64,000 bases of DNA from Acidobacteriota bacterium (GTDB lineage Bacteria > Acidobacteriota > Blastocatellia > Pyrinomonadales > Pyrinomonadaceae): contig JAHBSG010000003.1 of NCBI GenBank assembly GCA_019639235.1, positions 66,446 through 130,445 of the forward strand, in the 5' to 3' direction. Shown piece by piece: positions 42,500 through 51,301 of this stretch. Made by a program: the position numbers and the translations under genes. Numbering within the stretch: the first letter of the stretch is position 1; the number at the start of each line of letters is the position of its first letter. The notes under the pieces are model-generated. The model was given only the letters and a program-made list of their open reading frames with translations, did no database searches and was not told where the DNA came from.

Positions 42500-43618
42500 A
42501 TGCTCCGCAAACATCTCTTCAAAACAGCATTCTCGTTTTTCGCTTTGATCGCCGCTGCGTCCGCAGCCATGGCCCAATCCCCTTCCGCAACGCCGCCTGT
42601 GGATGACGACGAGCCGATCCGCATCGATTCGCGGCTGATCGTCGTGCCGGTCTCGGTCGTTGACGCGAACGGGCAGCCGGTGACTGGCTTGACCCAGGCC
42701 GATTTTCAGATAAGCGAAGAAGGCCGCCGGCAGCAGATCGAATCGGTCGGAAGTGCCGACAGCGTCCCGCTCGATATCGCATTGCTCTTTGACGTCTCTG
42801 CCAGCACAGACGCGATGTTCCGCTTTCAGCAGGAAACGGCGGTCAAGTTCTTGAAGGATGTGCTGCGGGCCGAGGACCGTGCCGCCATTTTCACCATCGG
42901 CGAAAAGGCATTGCTCGTCAGCGGGCTTGCCCAGGCCGGCCCCGCGACCGAGAGCGTGCTCGCCATTCCGGTCGAGCGTGCGAAGCAGCCGACCGCGTTC
43001 TTTGATTCGGTCCGTGCGGCGGCGGATTATCTTCGCGAGAATTCGCAGTCCGGCCGGCGGCGTGTCATCGTCGTTATCTCAGACGGTGAGGATAACTTCA
43101 GCGTCGGCGTCCAGCGTGCACAACGGACGGCCGAACGCCGCGTCGTTGATAACCGGCCCGACCCCGACCTCAAACGGCTCGGCCAGATCATCCAGCAGGC
43201 ACAGCAAGCCGCCAAGGTCGCCGAGCGGCAGAAGGTGCTCCGTGCGCTTCAGGACGCCGACACCGTTATGTACGCCGTTAACCCCGCGGGCAGCTCCTAC
43301 AGGCTGAACCAGATCAGCGTCTTCGGCCAGGAGAATATGCAGATATTTTCCGATGAGACCGGCGGCACCGCGTTCCTGCCGAACTTCGGCCCGATCGATA
43401 CCAACGACAACTACCTCAACGGCAACAACCGCCGCAAGAACACCGAACTGCTCGAGCGAATCTTCCGCCAGCTCGGCAATGAACTCCGCGCCCAGTACCT
43501 TATTCAGTATTACTCCGACGCGACCTATCCCGACGGCAAGCTCGTAAAACTCTCCGTCGGCCTGACCCGCCCGGCAGCCCGAGTCCGCGCCCGCCAAGGC
43601 TACTACGTCCGGAATTGA
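42500..43618 (+). CDS. exported VWA-domain protein, acidobacterial VWFA-related type
   Basis: A 372-residue protein with a signal peptide (AASAAMAQ) and a von Willebrand A domain whose metal-ion site starts at DIALLFDVSAS (DxSxS), with the later SDGEDNFS. The preceding RLIVVPVSVVDANGQPV...DFQISEEG is typical of the VWA subfamily described for Acidobacteria. It is encoded 117 nt after the OmpA-like gene. Function is unknown, probably protein-protein contact at the cell surface. Confidence 0.9.
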   Translation: MLRKHLFKTAFSFFALIAAASAAMAQSPSATPPVDDDEPIRIDSRLIVVPVSVVDANGQPVTGLTQADFQISEEGRRQQIESVGSADSVPLDIALLFDVSASTDAMFRFQQETAVKFLKDVLRAEDRAAIFTIGEKALLVSGLAQAGPATESVLAIPVERAKQPTAFFDSVRAAADYLRENSQSGRRRVIVVISDGEDNFSVGVQRAQRTAERRVVDNRPDPDLKRLGQIIQQAQQAAKVAERQKVLRALQDADTVMYAVNPAGSSYRLNQISVFGQENMQIFSDETGGTAFLPNFGPIDTNDNYLNGNNRRKNTELLERIFRQLGNELRAQYLIQYYSDATYPDGKLVKLSVGLTRPAARVRARQGYYVRN

Positions 43619-43628
43619 TCCGCAGGGT

Positions 43629-44339
43629 CTACTCGATCTCGAACTTTGCGTCGATCACGTAACGCAGCCTGATCTGCGAAAAGCTGAGGTCCGGGTCATC
43701 GTCGGCGGCCGGAGCGGAACGGGTTATATTGCTCATAGAGAAGTTGGAATTGCTGTTAACACCATCGAGCCGGAGCCTCGGCGATTCTTCATCGACCTCC
43801 TTAACAAACAGCGTCTTCCCCGGCCGCTCGCCTATCGCACCAAGAAGATACTCGGCCTTCCGCTTTGCCGCCTTGATCGCCTCGATCTTTGTCTCCTCGC
43901 GGAGCCGGGTGATCTGTGAATGCTCCGTGCTTTCGAGCGAAAGCCGGCCGACATTTAGCCGGTCGATCAGTTCAACAAGCGGGCTGATCTTCGTAATGTC
44001 CATAAGCTTGAGGCGATAGTCCTTCCGGCCAAGCACCTCGCGGACACGCTTCTGCGGAAAATAATTTGTACTCAGGTCGTAGACCGTAAGAGACCTCGCC
44101 GGATCAATGCCGATCCTCGTGAGCTCTGCCTTCAACAGCGATTCCTGCTGTTCGATCGTTATCTTTTCTTTCTTGTCCAGGCGCTCGATCACCGAGATCT
44201 TGAATGTGAACGTATCCGGCGTTACCCATTGCTCGGCCGAACCCGAAACCTCGATAACACGCCGCTCAGGCTGTGTCTGTGCCCCGGCACCAAACACGAA
44301 AAAAGCGGCAACCGCCGCAACTGCAAACAATCTCTTCAT
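43629..44339 (-). CDS. SIMPL-domain (DUF541) periplasmic protein
   Basis: A 236-residue exported protein with signal peptide (FAVAAVAAFFVFGAGAQ) and a SIMPL/DUF541 domain (VIEVSGSAEQWVTPDTFTFK at the start; NITRSAP and LRYVIDAKFEIE at the end). Related proteins (E. coli YggE) influence oxidative-stress tolerance. ATG 44339 is preferred, since GGAGGA precedes it. Convergent with the VWA gene (10-nt gap). Confidence 0.88.
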   Translation of the reverse strand: MKRLFAVAAVAAFFVFGAGAQTQPERRVIEVSGSAEQWVTPDTFTFKISVIERLDKKEKITIEQQESLLKAELTRIGIDPARSLTVYDLSTNYFPQKRVREVLGRKDYRLKLMDITKISPLVELIDRLNVGRLSLESTEHSQITRLREETKIEAIKAAKRKAEYLLGAIGERPGKTLFVKEVDEESPRLRLDGVNSNSNFSMSNITRSAPAADDDPDLSFSQIRLRYVIDAKFEIE

Positions 44340-44432
44340 AGCGTCCTCCAAAAGGCAATTTTTCAAATGTAGTTGGTATTATCTGTCCCCTACCTTGATG
44401 CCAACACCCGACCACCAGTTGCATCCACTGCC

Positions 44433-46118
44433 TTAGGTCCCGGGAGCGGTGCGGCGGTATTTGTGGGTTACGGGGCGGCGGCGGCCGACTCCGATGGCGT
44501 TTTTCGAGATGATGAGCGTCGGCGGGAGCTGTCGGCGTTTGAATTCGTTCGCCGGATGCTCGACCTTGTTGAGTATCGAATAGACGAGCTCGGCGTCGTT
44601 GCCGGCGGCGATGATCTCGGCGGGCGAGGCCTTCTGTTCGAAATACATTCTGAGCACCGGGTCCATCAGATCGTAAGGCGGCAGGCTGTCCTGGTCAAAT
44701 TGGTTTGGAGCGAGCTCGGCCGAGGGCTTCTTATCTATGATCGCCTGCGGGATCACTTCTCTGCCGGCGGCGGCGTTGATGTGGCGGGCGATCTGCCAGA
44801 CCTCGGTCTTGAGCACGTCGCCGAGCACGGCGAGCCCGCCATTCGTGTCGCCATAGAGCGTGCAATAGCCGACGGCAAGCTCGCTCTTGTTGCCGGTCGA
44901 GAGCACAAGCCGGCCCTCGGCGTTCGAGATCGCCATCAGGATAACGCCGCGGATGCGCGACTGCATATTCTCGGCCGCGAGCGACTCGCCGCCCCGAGTC
45001 GGCTTATCAAGCCCCATCTGGCGAAGCAATACTTCAAAGGTGTCGCTGATCGGTTCGATGCGGCTTTGACAGCCAAGATTTGCGACCAACTCCTCGCTGT
45101 CCTTGATGCTCCCTTCGGACGAGAACGGCGAGGGCATCATTACGCACAGCACGTTCTCCGGCCCCATCGCCTCGCATGCCAGGGCCGCGACGAGCGCCGA
45201 ATCGATGCCGCCCGAAAGCCCGAGCACGGCGGTCCGGAAGCCGTTCTTTGCCGCGTAATCACGAATGCCGAGCACGAGAGCACGGCGGATCGATTCCGTC
45301 TCATCGCCGGATATGCCGCGGGCATCCGGCCGCCGAATATCGAGCTCGACCGTTTCGACAAATTCCTCAAAGGCCGCAGCCTGCAGAATGATGTCGCCCT
45401 CGGCATCGGCCACGAGGCTTGCACCGTCAAAAATGATCCCGTCGTTCCCGCCGACCAGATTAACGAAGACGATCGGCACGCGATTCGCCCTCGCCCGGTG
45501 CGAGACCATCTCGCATCGCAGCCCGATCTTCCCCTTGTTATACGGCGAGGCGTTGATCGCGACGATCAGCTCGGCACCGCGTTCAATGACGATATCGGTC
45601 GGGTCTTTCTCATAGAGCCGCTCCCGCCAGAAAGTCTTGTCGTTCCAGAAGTCCTCGCAAACGACAACGCCGAGCTTGCATACCTCGCCGTCGCGGCCGG
45701 TGATCTCAACAATGCCGTTCGGGTCCGATTCGGGTTCAAAGTAACGCGGGTCGTCGAAGACGTCATACTCCGGCAAGAGCGTCTTATCGACAAATCGGAT
45801 GAGTTTCCCGTTCGAGATAACCGCCGCCGAGTTAAAAAGCCGGCGGCCGTCGCGTTCGGTATTCGGGCGGATGGTACCGACCACGGCCGTGATGCCCTCG
45901 GTTGCGGCGATCACGCGGTCGAGCGGGTCGAGCGAGGATGCGATGATATCGCGATCCTGGAACCAATCCTGCGAGGTATAGCCGTGTATGCAGACCTCGG
46001 GGAAGACGATCAGGTCCGAGCCGTCAGCCTTGGCCTGTTCGATGGCCGAGAGCACCTTCGCGACGTTCCCTTCAATGTCGCCGTTGGTCGTGTTGATCTG
46101 CCCGATGGTTACCCGCAT
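44433..46118 (-). CDS. nadE: glutamine-dependent NAD+ synthetase
   Basis: A 561-residue two-domain enzyme making NAD+ from nicotinate adenine dinucleotide. The N-terminal nitrilase-type glutaminase (MRVTIGQINTTNGDIEGNV start; catalytic Cys in LGVVVCEDFWND) supplies ammonia, and the C-terminal synthetase has the ATP-binding P-loop VLGLSGGIDSALVAALAC. ATG 46118 (MRVTIGQ) is chosen over 46145 because glutaminase domains begin at that strand. Upstream of the SIMPL gene on the same strand, with a 93-nt gap. Confidence 0.95.
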   Translation of the reverse strand: MRVTIGQINTTNGDIEGNVAKVLSAIEQAKADGSDLIVFPEVCIHGYTSQDWFQDRDIIASSLDPLDRVIAATEGITAVVGTIRPNTERDGRRLFNSAAVISNGKLIRFVDKTLLPEYDVFDDPRYFEPESDPNGIVEITGRDGEVCKLGVVVCEDFWNDKTFWRERLYEKDPTDIVIERGAELIVAINASPYNKGKIGLRCEMVSHRARANRVPIVFVNLVGGNDGIIFDGASLVADAEGDIILQAAAFEEFVETVELDIRRPDARGISGDETESIRRALVLGIRDYAAKNGFRTAVLGLSGGIDSALVAALACEAMGPENVLCVMMPSPFSSEGSIKDSEELVANLGCQSRIEPISDTFEVLLRQMGLDKPTRGGESLAAENMQSRIRGVILMAISNAEGRLVLSTGNKSELAVGYCTLYGDTNGGLAVLGDVLKTEVWQIARHINAAAGREVIPQAIIDKKPSAELAPNQFDQDSLPPYDLMDPVLRMYFEQKASPAEIIAAGNDAELVYSILNKVEHPANEFKRRQLPPTLIISKNAIGVGRRRPVTHKYRRTAPGT

Positions 46119-46230
46119 AAGGGGATTATATTTGAATCCGGACAAAAATTCGCCCGCAGCCGCAATTTCGGGAATAATCGATGCCGCCGTGAGCCTTAGC
46201 TATACAGAAACCGATCACGAAGGAGTATTT

Positions 46231-46812
46231 ATGAACCTCTTAGGAATTCTTGTTGTTGCATTCGTTTTTGCCTGCTCGGCCGTCGGAACCTGCGGCCAGA
46301 TGAAAGCCGATGATCGCTCGCGAACCGAGCCCGTAGCGGTCGGCCAGGCGGCACCGGATTTCACCTTGGCCGACCACAACGGCCAAAGCGTCACGCTCTC
46401 GAAACTCGGGCGGCCATCGGTCGTCGTCTTCTACCGCGGCTATTGGTGCCCGTTCTGCGCAAAACAGCTTGCAGACCTCCGCGGACTTTTGAACGGACAA
46501 GCGGGCGTCGAAATGTTCGCCATCTCGGTCGATCCGGCTGAGAAAAGTCGCGGGTTGATTTCAAAGATCGAGAAAGACGGTAAGGGCAAGGTCAACTTCC
46601 GCCTGTTGTCCGACCCGGAAGGCAATACAATAAACGCTTTTGGAGTTTACGACACCAGCTACGCCGGAAAGGGATTCGACGGCATTCCCCGGGCTTCGGT
46701 CTTTGTCATTGATAAAGATGGAAAGGTCGTATGGGCGCGAGTTGAGACCGACTACAAACAGCGGCCGACCTTGGATGAGATACGAGCAGGAATCCAACTC
46801 GCTAGGCGATAA
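46231..46812 (+). CDS. exported peroxiredoxin-like protein (AhpC/TSA)
   Basis: A 193-residue protein with an N-terminal signal-like segment (LLGILVVAFVFACSAVGTC) and a peroxiredoxin core: FTLADHNGQSVTLSKLG, then VVFYRGYWCPFCAKQLADLR. The CPFC motif replaces the usual single peroxidatic TxxC, as in peroxiredoxin-like/BCP-like variants that act as thiol peroxidases. ATG 46231 has SD AAGGAG. The longer open frame to 45988 overlaps nadE and is rejected. Confidence 0.88.
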   Translation: MNLLGILVVAFVFACSAVGTCGQMKADDRSRTEPVAVGQAAPDFTLADHNGQSVTLSKLGRPSVVVFYRGYWCPFCAKQLADLRGLLNGQAGVEMFAISVDPAEKSRGLISKIEKDGKGKVNFRLLSDPEGNTINAFGVYDTSYAGKGFDGIPRASVFVIDKDGKVVWARVETDYKQRPTLDEIRAGIQLARR

Positions 46813-46815
46813 AAA

Positions 46816-46849
46816 AACCGGGGCCGCGATGATTATCTCAACCCCGGTT
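46816..46849. terminator. bidirectional intrinsic terminator
   Basis: AACCGGGG and CCCCGGTT form a perfect 8-bp stem; AAAAAA on the left and TTCTTTTTGAC on the right make it usable for both the peroxiredoxin gene and the convergent PIN/AbrB pair. Confidence 0.82.
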
Positions 46850-46871
46850 CTTTTTGACTTTCGATCACGAG

Positions 46872-47252
46872 CTAGCGGATAACATCGACCTTGCAGAACG
46901 TGATCTTTTTCCAGGCTCCGTCCGCCGTCACCGCCGTCGCTTTCGTGAGCATCGCCAAAGCGAGGCAGCTTCGGTCACCAAGCGAGAGGCCTAGGTGTTT
47001 TGTGATCGGACGGAGCTCAGCCGTTTTGCGAGCTTGATCGGTATCAAAATCGATTATCTCGATTCCGAGAGAATAGAAATCATCAAGCACATGCTTATTG
47101 AGTTGGCCGGCCTCGGCGAGTTTTGTGAATACCTCGGCAATGTTCACAGCGCTCGCTTGTGAATTGCCGATCACGGCCTCGACCCTTTCGGCTCCCGGTT
47201 CTCCTTGAAGGGCGGCGAGGATCGCTGAAGAATCAAGTACCCACTTACTCAT
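46872..47252 (-). CDS. PIN-domain toxin (VapC-like)
   Basis: A 126-residue PIN protein: KWVLDSSAILAALQGEPGAE at the start, VNIAEVFTKL with the second acidic residue, and LSLGDRSCLALA plus AVTADGAWK for the third. This is the standard VapC toxin layout, a Mg2+-dependent RNase. ATG 47252 overlaps the end of the upstream AbrB-type antitoxin by 8 nt, and begins with the typical VLDSSA strand; the longer frame to 47279 would add unrelated residues. Confidence 0.88.
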   Translation of the reverse strand: MSKWVLDSSAILAALQGEPGAERVEAVIGNSQASAVNIAEVFTKLAEAGQLNKHVLDDFYSLGIEIIDFDTDQARKTAELRPITKHLGLSLGDRSCLALAMLTKATAVTADGAWKKITFCKVDVIR

Positions 47253-47496
47253 TCTTTGCTTCCTCTCGCCTTTCGGCAATAAGCTCGTCGACCAACGAAA
47301 CGCCGGGTGGAATCGTCTTCTGAAGTCGTTTCTGAATGCGTCGCAACGCTGCTTGGCTTGACGTCACAGTGAGAGAATCACCGCGACGCTCGAGGTTCAC
47401 CTGGTCGCCGATCTCAATGCCGAGACGCCGGCGCATTTCTGCCGGTATCACGATCCTGCCGCCCTGAGTTACTTTCGTTCGCACCACATCGCCCAT
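47245..47496 (-). CDS. AbrB/SpoVT-type antitoxin of the PIN pair
   Basis: An 83-residue swapped-hairpin AbrB antitoxin: KVTQGGRIVIPAEMRRRLGI and EIGDQVNLERRGDSLTV are diagnostic, with a C-terminal helix likely to bind the toxin. I favour ATG 47496 (MGDVVRTKVT) with SD GGTGAAG nearby; starts at 47550 or 47523 would add a non-family N-terminus, and would place the inverted repeat 47513-47538 inside the gene rather than upstream of it. Confidence 0.82.
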   Translation of the reverse strand: MGDVVRTKVTQGGRIVIPAEMRRRLGIEIGDQVNLERRGDSLTVTSSQAALRRIQKRLQKTIPPGVSLVDELIAERREEAKNE

Positions 47497-47512
47497 AAAT
47501 GTCACTTCACCA

Positions 47513-47538
47513 CCAAATGACATTTTATCGCCATTTGG
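47513..47538. promoter_or_regulatory. inverted repeat upstream of the AbrB/PIN pair
   Basis: CCAAATG and CATTTGG, 7-bp perfect arms spaced by 12 nt, lie just upstream of the antitoxin start. AbrB-type antitoxins usually repress their own operon through such dyads. Confidence 0.45.
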
Positions 47539-47567
47539 CATAAACAGCAATTAAAATTTGATCTGGT

Positions 47568-48374
47568 CTAGCCGGAGGGCTCGGTCGGTTCGGCGGCTTT
47601 TTTAACCATGGTCAGCCGGTTGCCGCGGTCGTTGTAGGCGACCTCGTCCATTATGTTGTAGATAAAGAGCACACCGCGGCCGCTTGTTTTGAATAGATTC
47701 TCGGGGTCGAGCGGGTCCGGGATGTTGTGGACGTCGAAGCCTTCGCCTTCGTCCTCGATGGTAAAGCGGGCCTCCTTACCGGAAACCTCCGCTGCGATCC
47801 GCACTAGCTTTGCCGCGTCGAACTTGTTACCGTGCTTGACCGCGTTTACGAAGGCCTCGTCGAGAGCGATAAAAAGGTTCGATTGCTCGGGCTTTATCAC
47901 GCCAAGCTTTTCGACCCGCTTCATCAGGTAATCGAGCACAATGTGCATCAGCGAGATCGCACTCGGCAATTCAAACTCGATGTATTCGTGAAGGTCCTTA
48001 ACGCTTTCGATGGTATCAACGTAGCGGATCTTGTAATCAAGTATCGTCGCAACAAGGTTCTTGAGTTCTTCCTCCTCGAACCCCTCACGGCGATAATTGG
48101 CCGCACATATCTTGAACGCCTTTACGTGCTCGGCATCGGTCTCATCGGGAAGGTGCGGAAGGCAAACGGGGCCGCCATTTTGATCGGCTCCGCCTCGAGG
48201 GCCGGCAACGTCAAGGTCCGTAATGACAAGGTCGAACGCCTCGATGTCGTCGCGGCGAAGCGCATCGTCGCGGTTCTTGAGGGTCTCAACGCTGTGACCA
48301 ACGTGGGTGAACACCTCGTCAAGAGACGAGGCGAGGTCGTCGTGGTCGTCGATTATCAGTATCCGTCGCTGCAT
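47568..48374 (-). CDS. response-regulator receiver fused to a HATPase (RsbW-like) module
   Basis: A 268-residue fusion. Residues 1-110 are a receiver: RILIIDDHDDLASSLDEVF with the acidic pocket and VITDLDVAGP carrying the likely phospho-Asp. The C-terminal half is a GHKL ATPase of the anti-sigma kinase type: LFIALDEAFVNAVKHGNK is the N-box and DEGEGFDV the G1 box, then GRGVLFIYNIMDEV. No phosphatase or GGDEF domain is present. ATG 48374 (MQRRILIIDD) is the natural start; the frame to 48431 is rejected. Probably a partner-switching regulator; partner unknown. Confidence 0.82.
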   Translation of the reverse strand: MQRRILIIDDHDDLASSLDEVFTHVGHSVETLKNRDDALRRDDIEAFDLVITDLDVAGPRGGADQNGGPVCLPHLPDETDAEHVKAFKICAANYRREGFEEEELKNLVATILDYKIRYVDTIESVKDLHEYIEFELPSAISLMHIVLDYLMKRVEKLGVIKPEQSNLFIALDEAFVNAVKHGNKFDAAKLVRIAAEVSGKEARFTIEDEGEGFDVHNIPDPLDPENLFKTSGRGVLFIYNIMDEVAYNDRGNRLTMVKKAAEPTEPSG

Positions 48375-48404
48375 TTCCCCCAAAAATGAAAAACGATAAA
48401 AAAA

Positions 48405-49160
48405 GTGCCTCGGTTGCAAATAATAACCCAAGTTGTTAGTTATTTTCTAACTGTGGCGGAACTTACGGAAAGCGCTTACCAATTTGCCGGGCTCGAACGT
48501 TACACATTCGGCCAGCGGTTGGTCATTCGTCTCGCCGGCCTTGCCTTCTATCTCGCGATCCGGATCAACGGCTCGACACTTCGATTTGAACGTACAGGCT
48601 GGGAAAACTTCGAGGCGATCGGGGCCGCCGGGCGGCTGCCGATCTATGCTTTCTGGCACGACCGCATCGTCGCCGGAACCTACTATTTCCGCGACCGCGG
48701 CATCATCGTTCTCTCATCCACCAGCTTTGACAGCGAGTACACCGCCCGCTGCATTCAGCGGTTCGGCTTCGGGATCATTAAGGGCTCTTCGACCCGCGGC
48801 GGGATCCAGGCACTCGTCGGAATGATCCGAATGATGAAGCAGGGCTACCCGATGGCATTCACACTTGATGGGCCAAAAGGCCCGCGTTACGAAGCGAAAT
48901 CCGGCCCCGTTCTGCTCGCGAAAAAGACCGGCAATCCGCTGATGCCTTTTGTGATCGAGGCGAAGAGTTTTTGGACCATCGGGAGCTGGGACCGGCTGCA
49001 GATCCCAAAACCTTTCACGCGGGCAAATGTCATCATCGGAACGCCGATCTACGTCGATAAGAACGCTCGCGACGAAGAGCTCGAGGCAAAGCGGCTTGAG
49101 CTTCAGGCCTCGCTGGACGAACTCGTCGCGAGAGGCTCAGCTTGGAGAACCGGGTCGTGA
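48405..49160 (+). CDS. DUF374 lysophospholipid acyltransferase-like protein
   Basis: A 251-residue protein of the DUF374 acyltransferase-like group: IYAFWHDRIVAGTYYF, SSTSFDSEYTAR and GFGIIKGSSTRGG, then AFTLDGPKGPRYEAK, the family's active-site-like blocks. Related to Lipid A acyltransferases and PlsC, with a membrane-proximal N-terminal hydrophobic region. Start uncertain: GTG 48405 used here; GTG 48453 is possible. Its 3' end overlaps the convergent ctaA gene by 58 bp. Confidence 0.82.
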   Translation: MPRLQIITQVVSYFLTVAELTESAYQFAGLERYTFGQRLVIRLAGLAFYLAIRINGSTLRFERTGWENFEAIGAAGRLPIYAFWHDRIVAGTYYFRDRGIIVLSSTSFDSEYTARCIQRFGFGIIKGSSTRGGIQALVGMIRMMKQGYPMAFTLDGPKGPRYEAKSGPVLLAKKTGNPLMPFVIEAKSFWTIGSWDRLQIPKPFTRANVIIGTPIYVDKNARDEELEAKRLELQASLDELVARGSAWRTGS

Positions 49161-50107
49161 TCGTCCTCTGAAATAGCCGCGGCCGCCATCAGAACGAACG
49201 CAAGCCATATCAGGTCGGCGAGCAGCAGATGCCCTAGCTGCATCACGATCGGTGCCAGCATCAAGAGCGTGGCCGCTCCCCATGCGATCTGCACAAGCAC
49301 GAGGCCCGACATCCAATTACCCCACTTCGCAACCGAAACCCGGCCCGATGCTTTTTTTACCGCGTCCGAGAGAAAGACGAGAAACACCGCCGTAAAGATC
49401 GAAAGTATCGGATGGAGAATACGCAGCCGTAGCAGGATGTGCGAATCCGGGTCGAAGTCTTTCGCGATGCCCTCGGCAAGCGTCTCGGAGGGAAACAGCA
49501 TAGTTGAAAGAGCAGACATCGAACCGGTGATGCCGGTAATGAATATCGCCGCCATACCTACAAATAGCAGCACCCAGACCTTTCGCGGAGCCGTGAAGGT
49601 CAGCCGCCGCGGCCCACTTGCATACCAGGCCGTCAGCGTCAGGAACGCCATCAGGATGAAGGTGTTGATCAAATGGCCGGCCGTCCAGTAAGGCCGCGTC
49701 GGCGTCCAATTCCCGGCCGTGTTGCCGGTCAAGACAAGCCCGCCGCCGATCGCCCCTTCGACGATAATGAAAAACAGCGAAAGCAATGCCAGCCGCCGCA
49801 CCAAATGCCGTTTCGGGAACCGGCGGAATGCCCAGATCACCAAAGCAATGACGATGAAACCCGCCAGCAGGCTCGTAACGCGGTGCGAGAATTCGATCAG
49901 GGTTTTGAGTTCGGGCGCCGAGGGGATCGGCTCACCGTGGCATGTTATCCAGTGCTGGCCGCAGCCATCGCCTGAGTGTGATGCCCGCAGAAAAACGCCC
50001 CACAGGATCACCAGGAGGTTATACGCGACCGCAAACCACGCGAAGCGGGCGAACGCGCTCAATTTCGTTTGTCCGGCGGTTTTGATAGATTCGAACTTAT
50101 CGGCCAT
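49103..50107 (-). CDS. ctaA: heme A synthase (CtaA/COX15)
   Basis: A 334-residue, eight-helix membrane enzyme oxidising heme O to heme A for cytochrome oxidase. The first loop has SGDGCGQHWITCHGE (a Cys pair) and heme-ligand histidines in IEFSHRVTSLL, GHLINTFIL, LHPILSI and LGHLLLADLI. ATG 50107 (MADKFES) is chosen. The gene is convergent with, and overlaps, the DUF374 gene. Confidence 0.92.
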   Translation of the reverse strand: MADKFESIKTAGQTKLSAFARFAWFAVAYNLLVILWGVFLRASHSGDGCGQHWITCHGEPIPSAPELKTLIEFSHRVTSLLAGFIVIALVIWAFRRFPKRHLVRRLALLSLFFIIVEGAIGGGLVLTGNTAGNWTPTRPYWTAGHLINTFILMAFLTLTAWYASGPRRLTFTAPRKVWVLLFVGMAAIFITGITGSMSALSTMLFPSETLAEGIAKDFDPDSHILLRLRILHPILSIFTAVFLVFLSDAVKKASGRVSVAKWGNWMSGLVLVQIAWGAATLLMLAPIVMQLGHLLLADLIWLAFVLMAAAAISEDDHDPVLQAEPLATSSSSEA

Positions 50108-50187
50108 AGCTTGGGTTTGCAGGCTAAAGCGAAAGAATAACACCCACGGCCATAGCAGTGAAATTCGGCCGCGGTTAGCTGGTCTTA

Positions 50188-50373
50188 ATGGAAATAGAAC
50201 ACTTCTTTACCTGCCCCTATTGCTGGCAGGAGATATCGTTCATACTCGACCCTTCGGTCGCTGAGCAGAGCTACGTCGAGGACTGCGAGGTCTGCTGCCG
50301 GCCGATCCGCATCGAATACACCTCGGACGGCGAAGATATCATGGATTTCAACGCTTCGGCACTCGACGATTAG
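50188..50373 (+). CDS. CPXCG-motif Cys-rich small protein
   Basis: A 61-residue zinc-ribbon-like protein with CPYCWQE near residue 9 and CEVCCRP at 33-39, the CPXCG family pattern. Role unknown. Encoded 9 nt before tlyA on the same strand. Confidence 0.85.
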   Translation: MEIEHFFTCPYCWQEISFILDPSVAEQSYVEDCEVCCRPIRIEYTSDGEDIMDFNASALDD

Positions 50374-50382
50374 AACGAAACT

Positions 50383-51123
50383 GTGCAAAAGGAACGCATT
50401 GACAAATTGCTCCACGACCGCGGCTTCGCCTCATCGCGGTCAAAGGCTCAGGCGTTGGTGATGGCCGGTGTCGTTCTCGTCGGTGAACGACGAGTCGAGA
50501 AGCCTTCAGAGACGTTTGCCCTCGACGCCGCCATCCGCATCAAAGGCGAAACGCCCGAGGCTCGTTACGTCGGCCGAGGCGGGCTCAAGCTTGAGCACGC
50601 ATTACGCGAGTTTGCCATCGCCCCTTCCGGAATGGAGTGCATCGACATCGGCTCGTCGACCGGCGGTTTTACCGATTGCCTGCTCCAGCACGGAGCAAAA
50701 AGCGTTGTGGCAATAGACGCCGGAACGAACCAGCTCGACTGGAAGCTCCGAAGCGATCCGCGCGTTGATGTGCGTGAGAACACGAACGCTCGCGAATTGA
50801 AGCCTGATGATTTCGTCTCGCCCTTCGACCTGGCCGTTATGGATGTTTCGTTCATTTCGGTCAAAAAGATAATCCCGGCGATCGTTCCGCTTCTTCGCCC
50901 AAGGGGCAAGCTTGTCATCCTCATCAAACCGCAATTCGAGGTCGGCAAGGGCGAGGTAGGAAAGGGTGGCATTGTGCGTGAACCGGAAAAGCACGAACGG
51001 GTCGTAAACGAGGTAAATGAATTCGCCGCATCGGCAGGGCTCACCGTGATCGGGCTAACCGAATCGCCGATCACGGGAGCGGAAGGCAACAAGGAGCTTC
51101 TCGGCTGTTATGAGCGAAGCTGA
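50383..51123 (+). CDS. tlyA: TlyA-family 23S rRNA (cytidine-2'-O)-methyltransferase/hemolysin
   Basis: A 246-residue protein with an N-terminal S4 RNA-binding domain (VQKERIDKLLHDRGFASSRS) and an FtsJ-like SAM methyltransferase (CIDIGSSTGGFTDCLLQ motif I, VAIDAGTNQL, LAVMDVSFIS, LIKPQFEVGK). TlyA methylates ribose in 16S/23S rRNA. GTG 50383 is the start; the S4 domain begins immediately. It overlaps the next gene by 14 nt. Confidence 0.92.
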   Translation: MQKERIDKLLHDRGFASSRSKAQALVMAGVVLVGERRVEKPSETFALDAAIRIKGETPEARYVGRGGLKLEHALREFAIAPSGMECIDIGSSTGGFTDCLLQHGAKSVVAIDAGTNQLDWKLRSDPRVDVRENTNARELKPDDFVSPFDLAVMDVSFISVKKIIPAIVPLLRPRGKLVILIKPQFEVGKGEVGKGGIVREPEKHERVVNEVNEFAASAGLTVIGLTESPITGAEGNKELLGCYERS

Positions 51124-51301
51124 ACGCGAGCCGATCGCGAGGAAAGAATTTGTCGAAGGCGAAGACTATTACTTCGAGAACGGCCTATTGGTGATGACCG
51201 CAAAATACCTCCGCGAGCGGGGCTACTGCTGCGGCAACGGATGCCGCCACTGCCCGTACCCCAAAGAAGATCAGAGCAAGAACTCTTCAAGCTCGTTGTG
51301 A
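51110..51301 (+). CDS. DUF5522 small Cys-containing protein
   Basis: A 63-residue protein with YCCGNGCRHCPYPKE, the Cys motif of DUF5522. Overlaps tlyA by 14 nt at its start and the convergent arsR gene by 31 nt at its end. Likely metal-binding; role unknown. Confidence 0.8.
   Translation: MSEAEREPIARKEFVEGEDYYFENGLLVMTAKYLRERGYCCGNGCRHCPYPKEDQSKNSSSSL

Noticed and set aside
44373-46199. A 608-codon open frame on the + strand opposite nadE
   Set aside because: nadE has the complete glutaminase and synthetase motifs on the minus strand. The opposite frame is an artefact of codon bias.
45988-46230. N-terminal extension of the peroxiredoxin-like protein
   Set aside because: The extension overlaps the divergent nadE start and is not signal-like, whereas ATG 46231 has AAGGAG and a hydrophobic leader.
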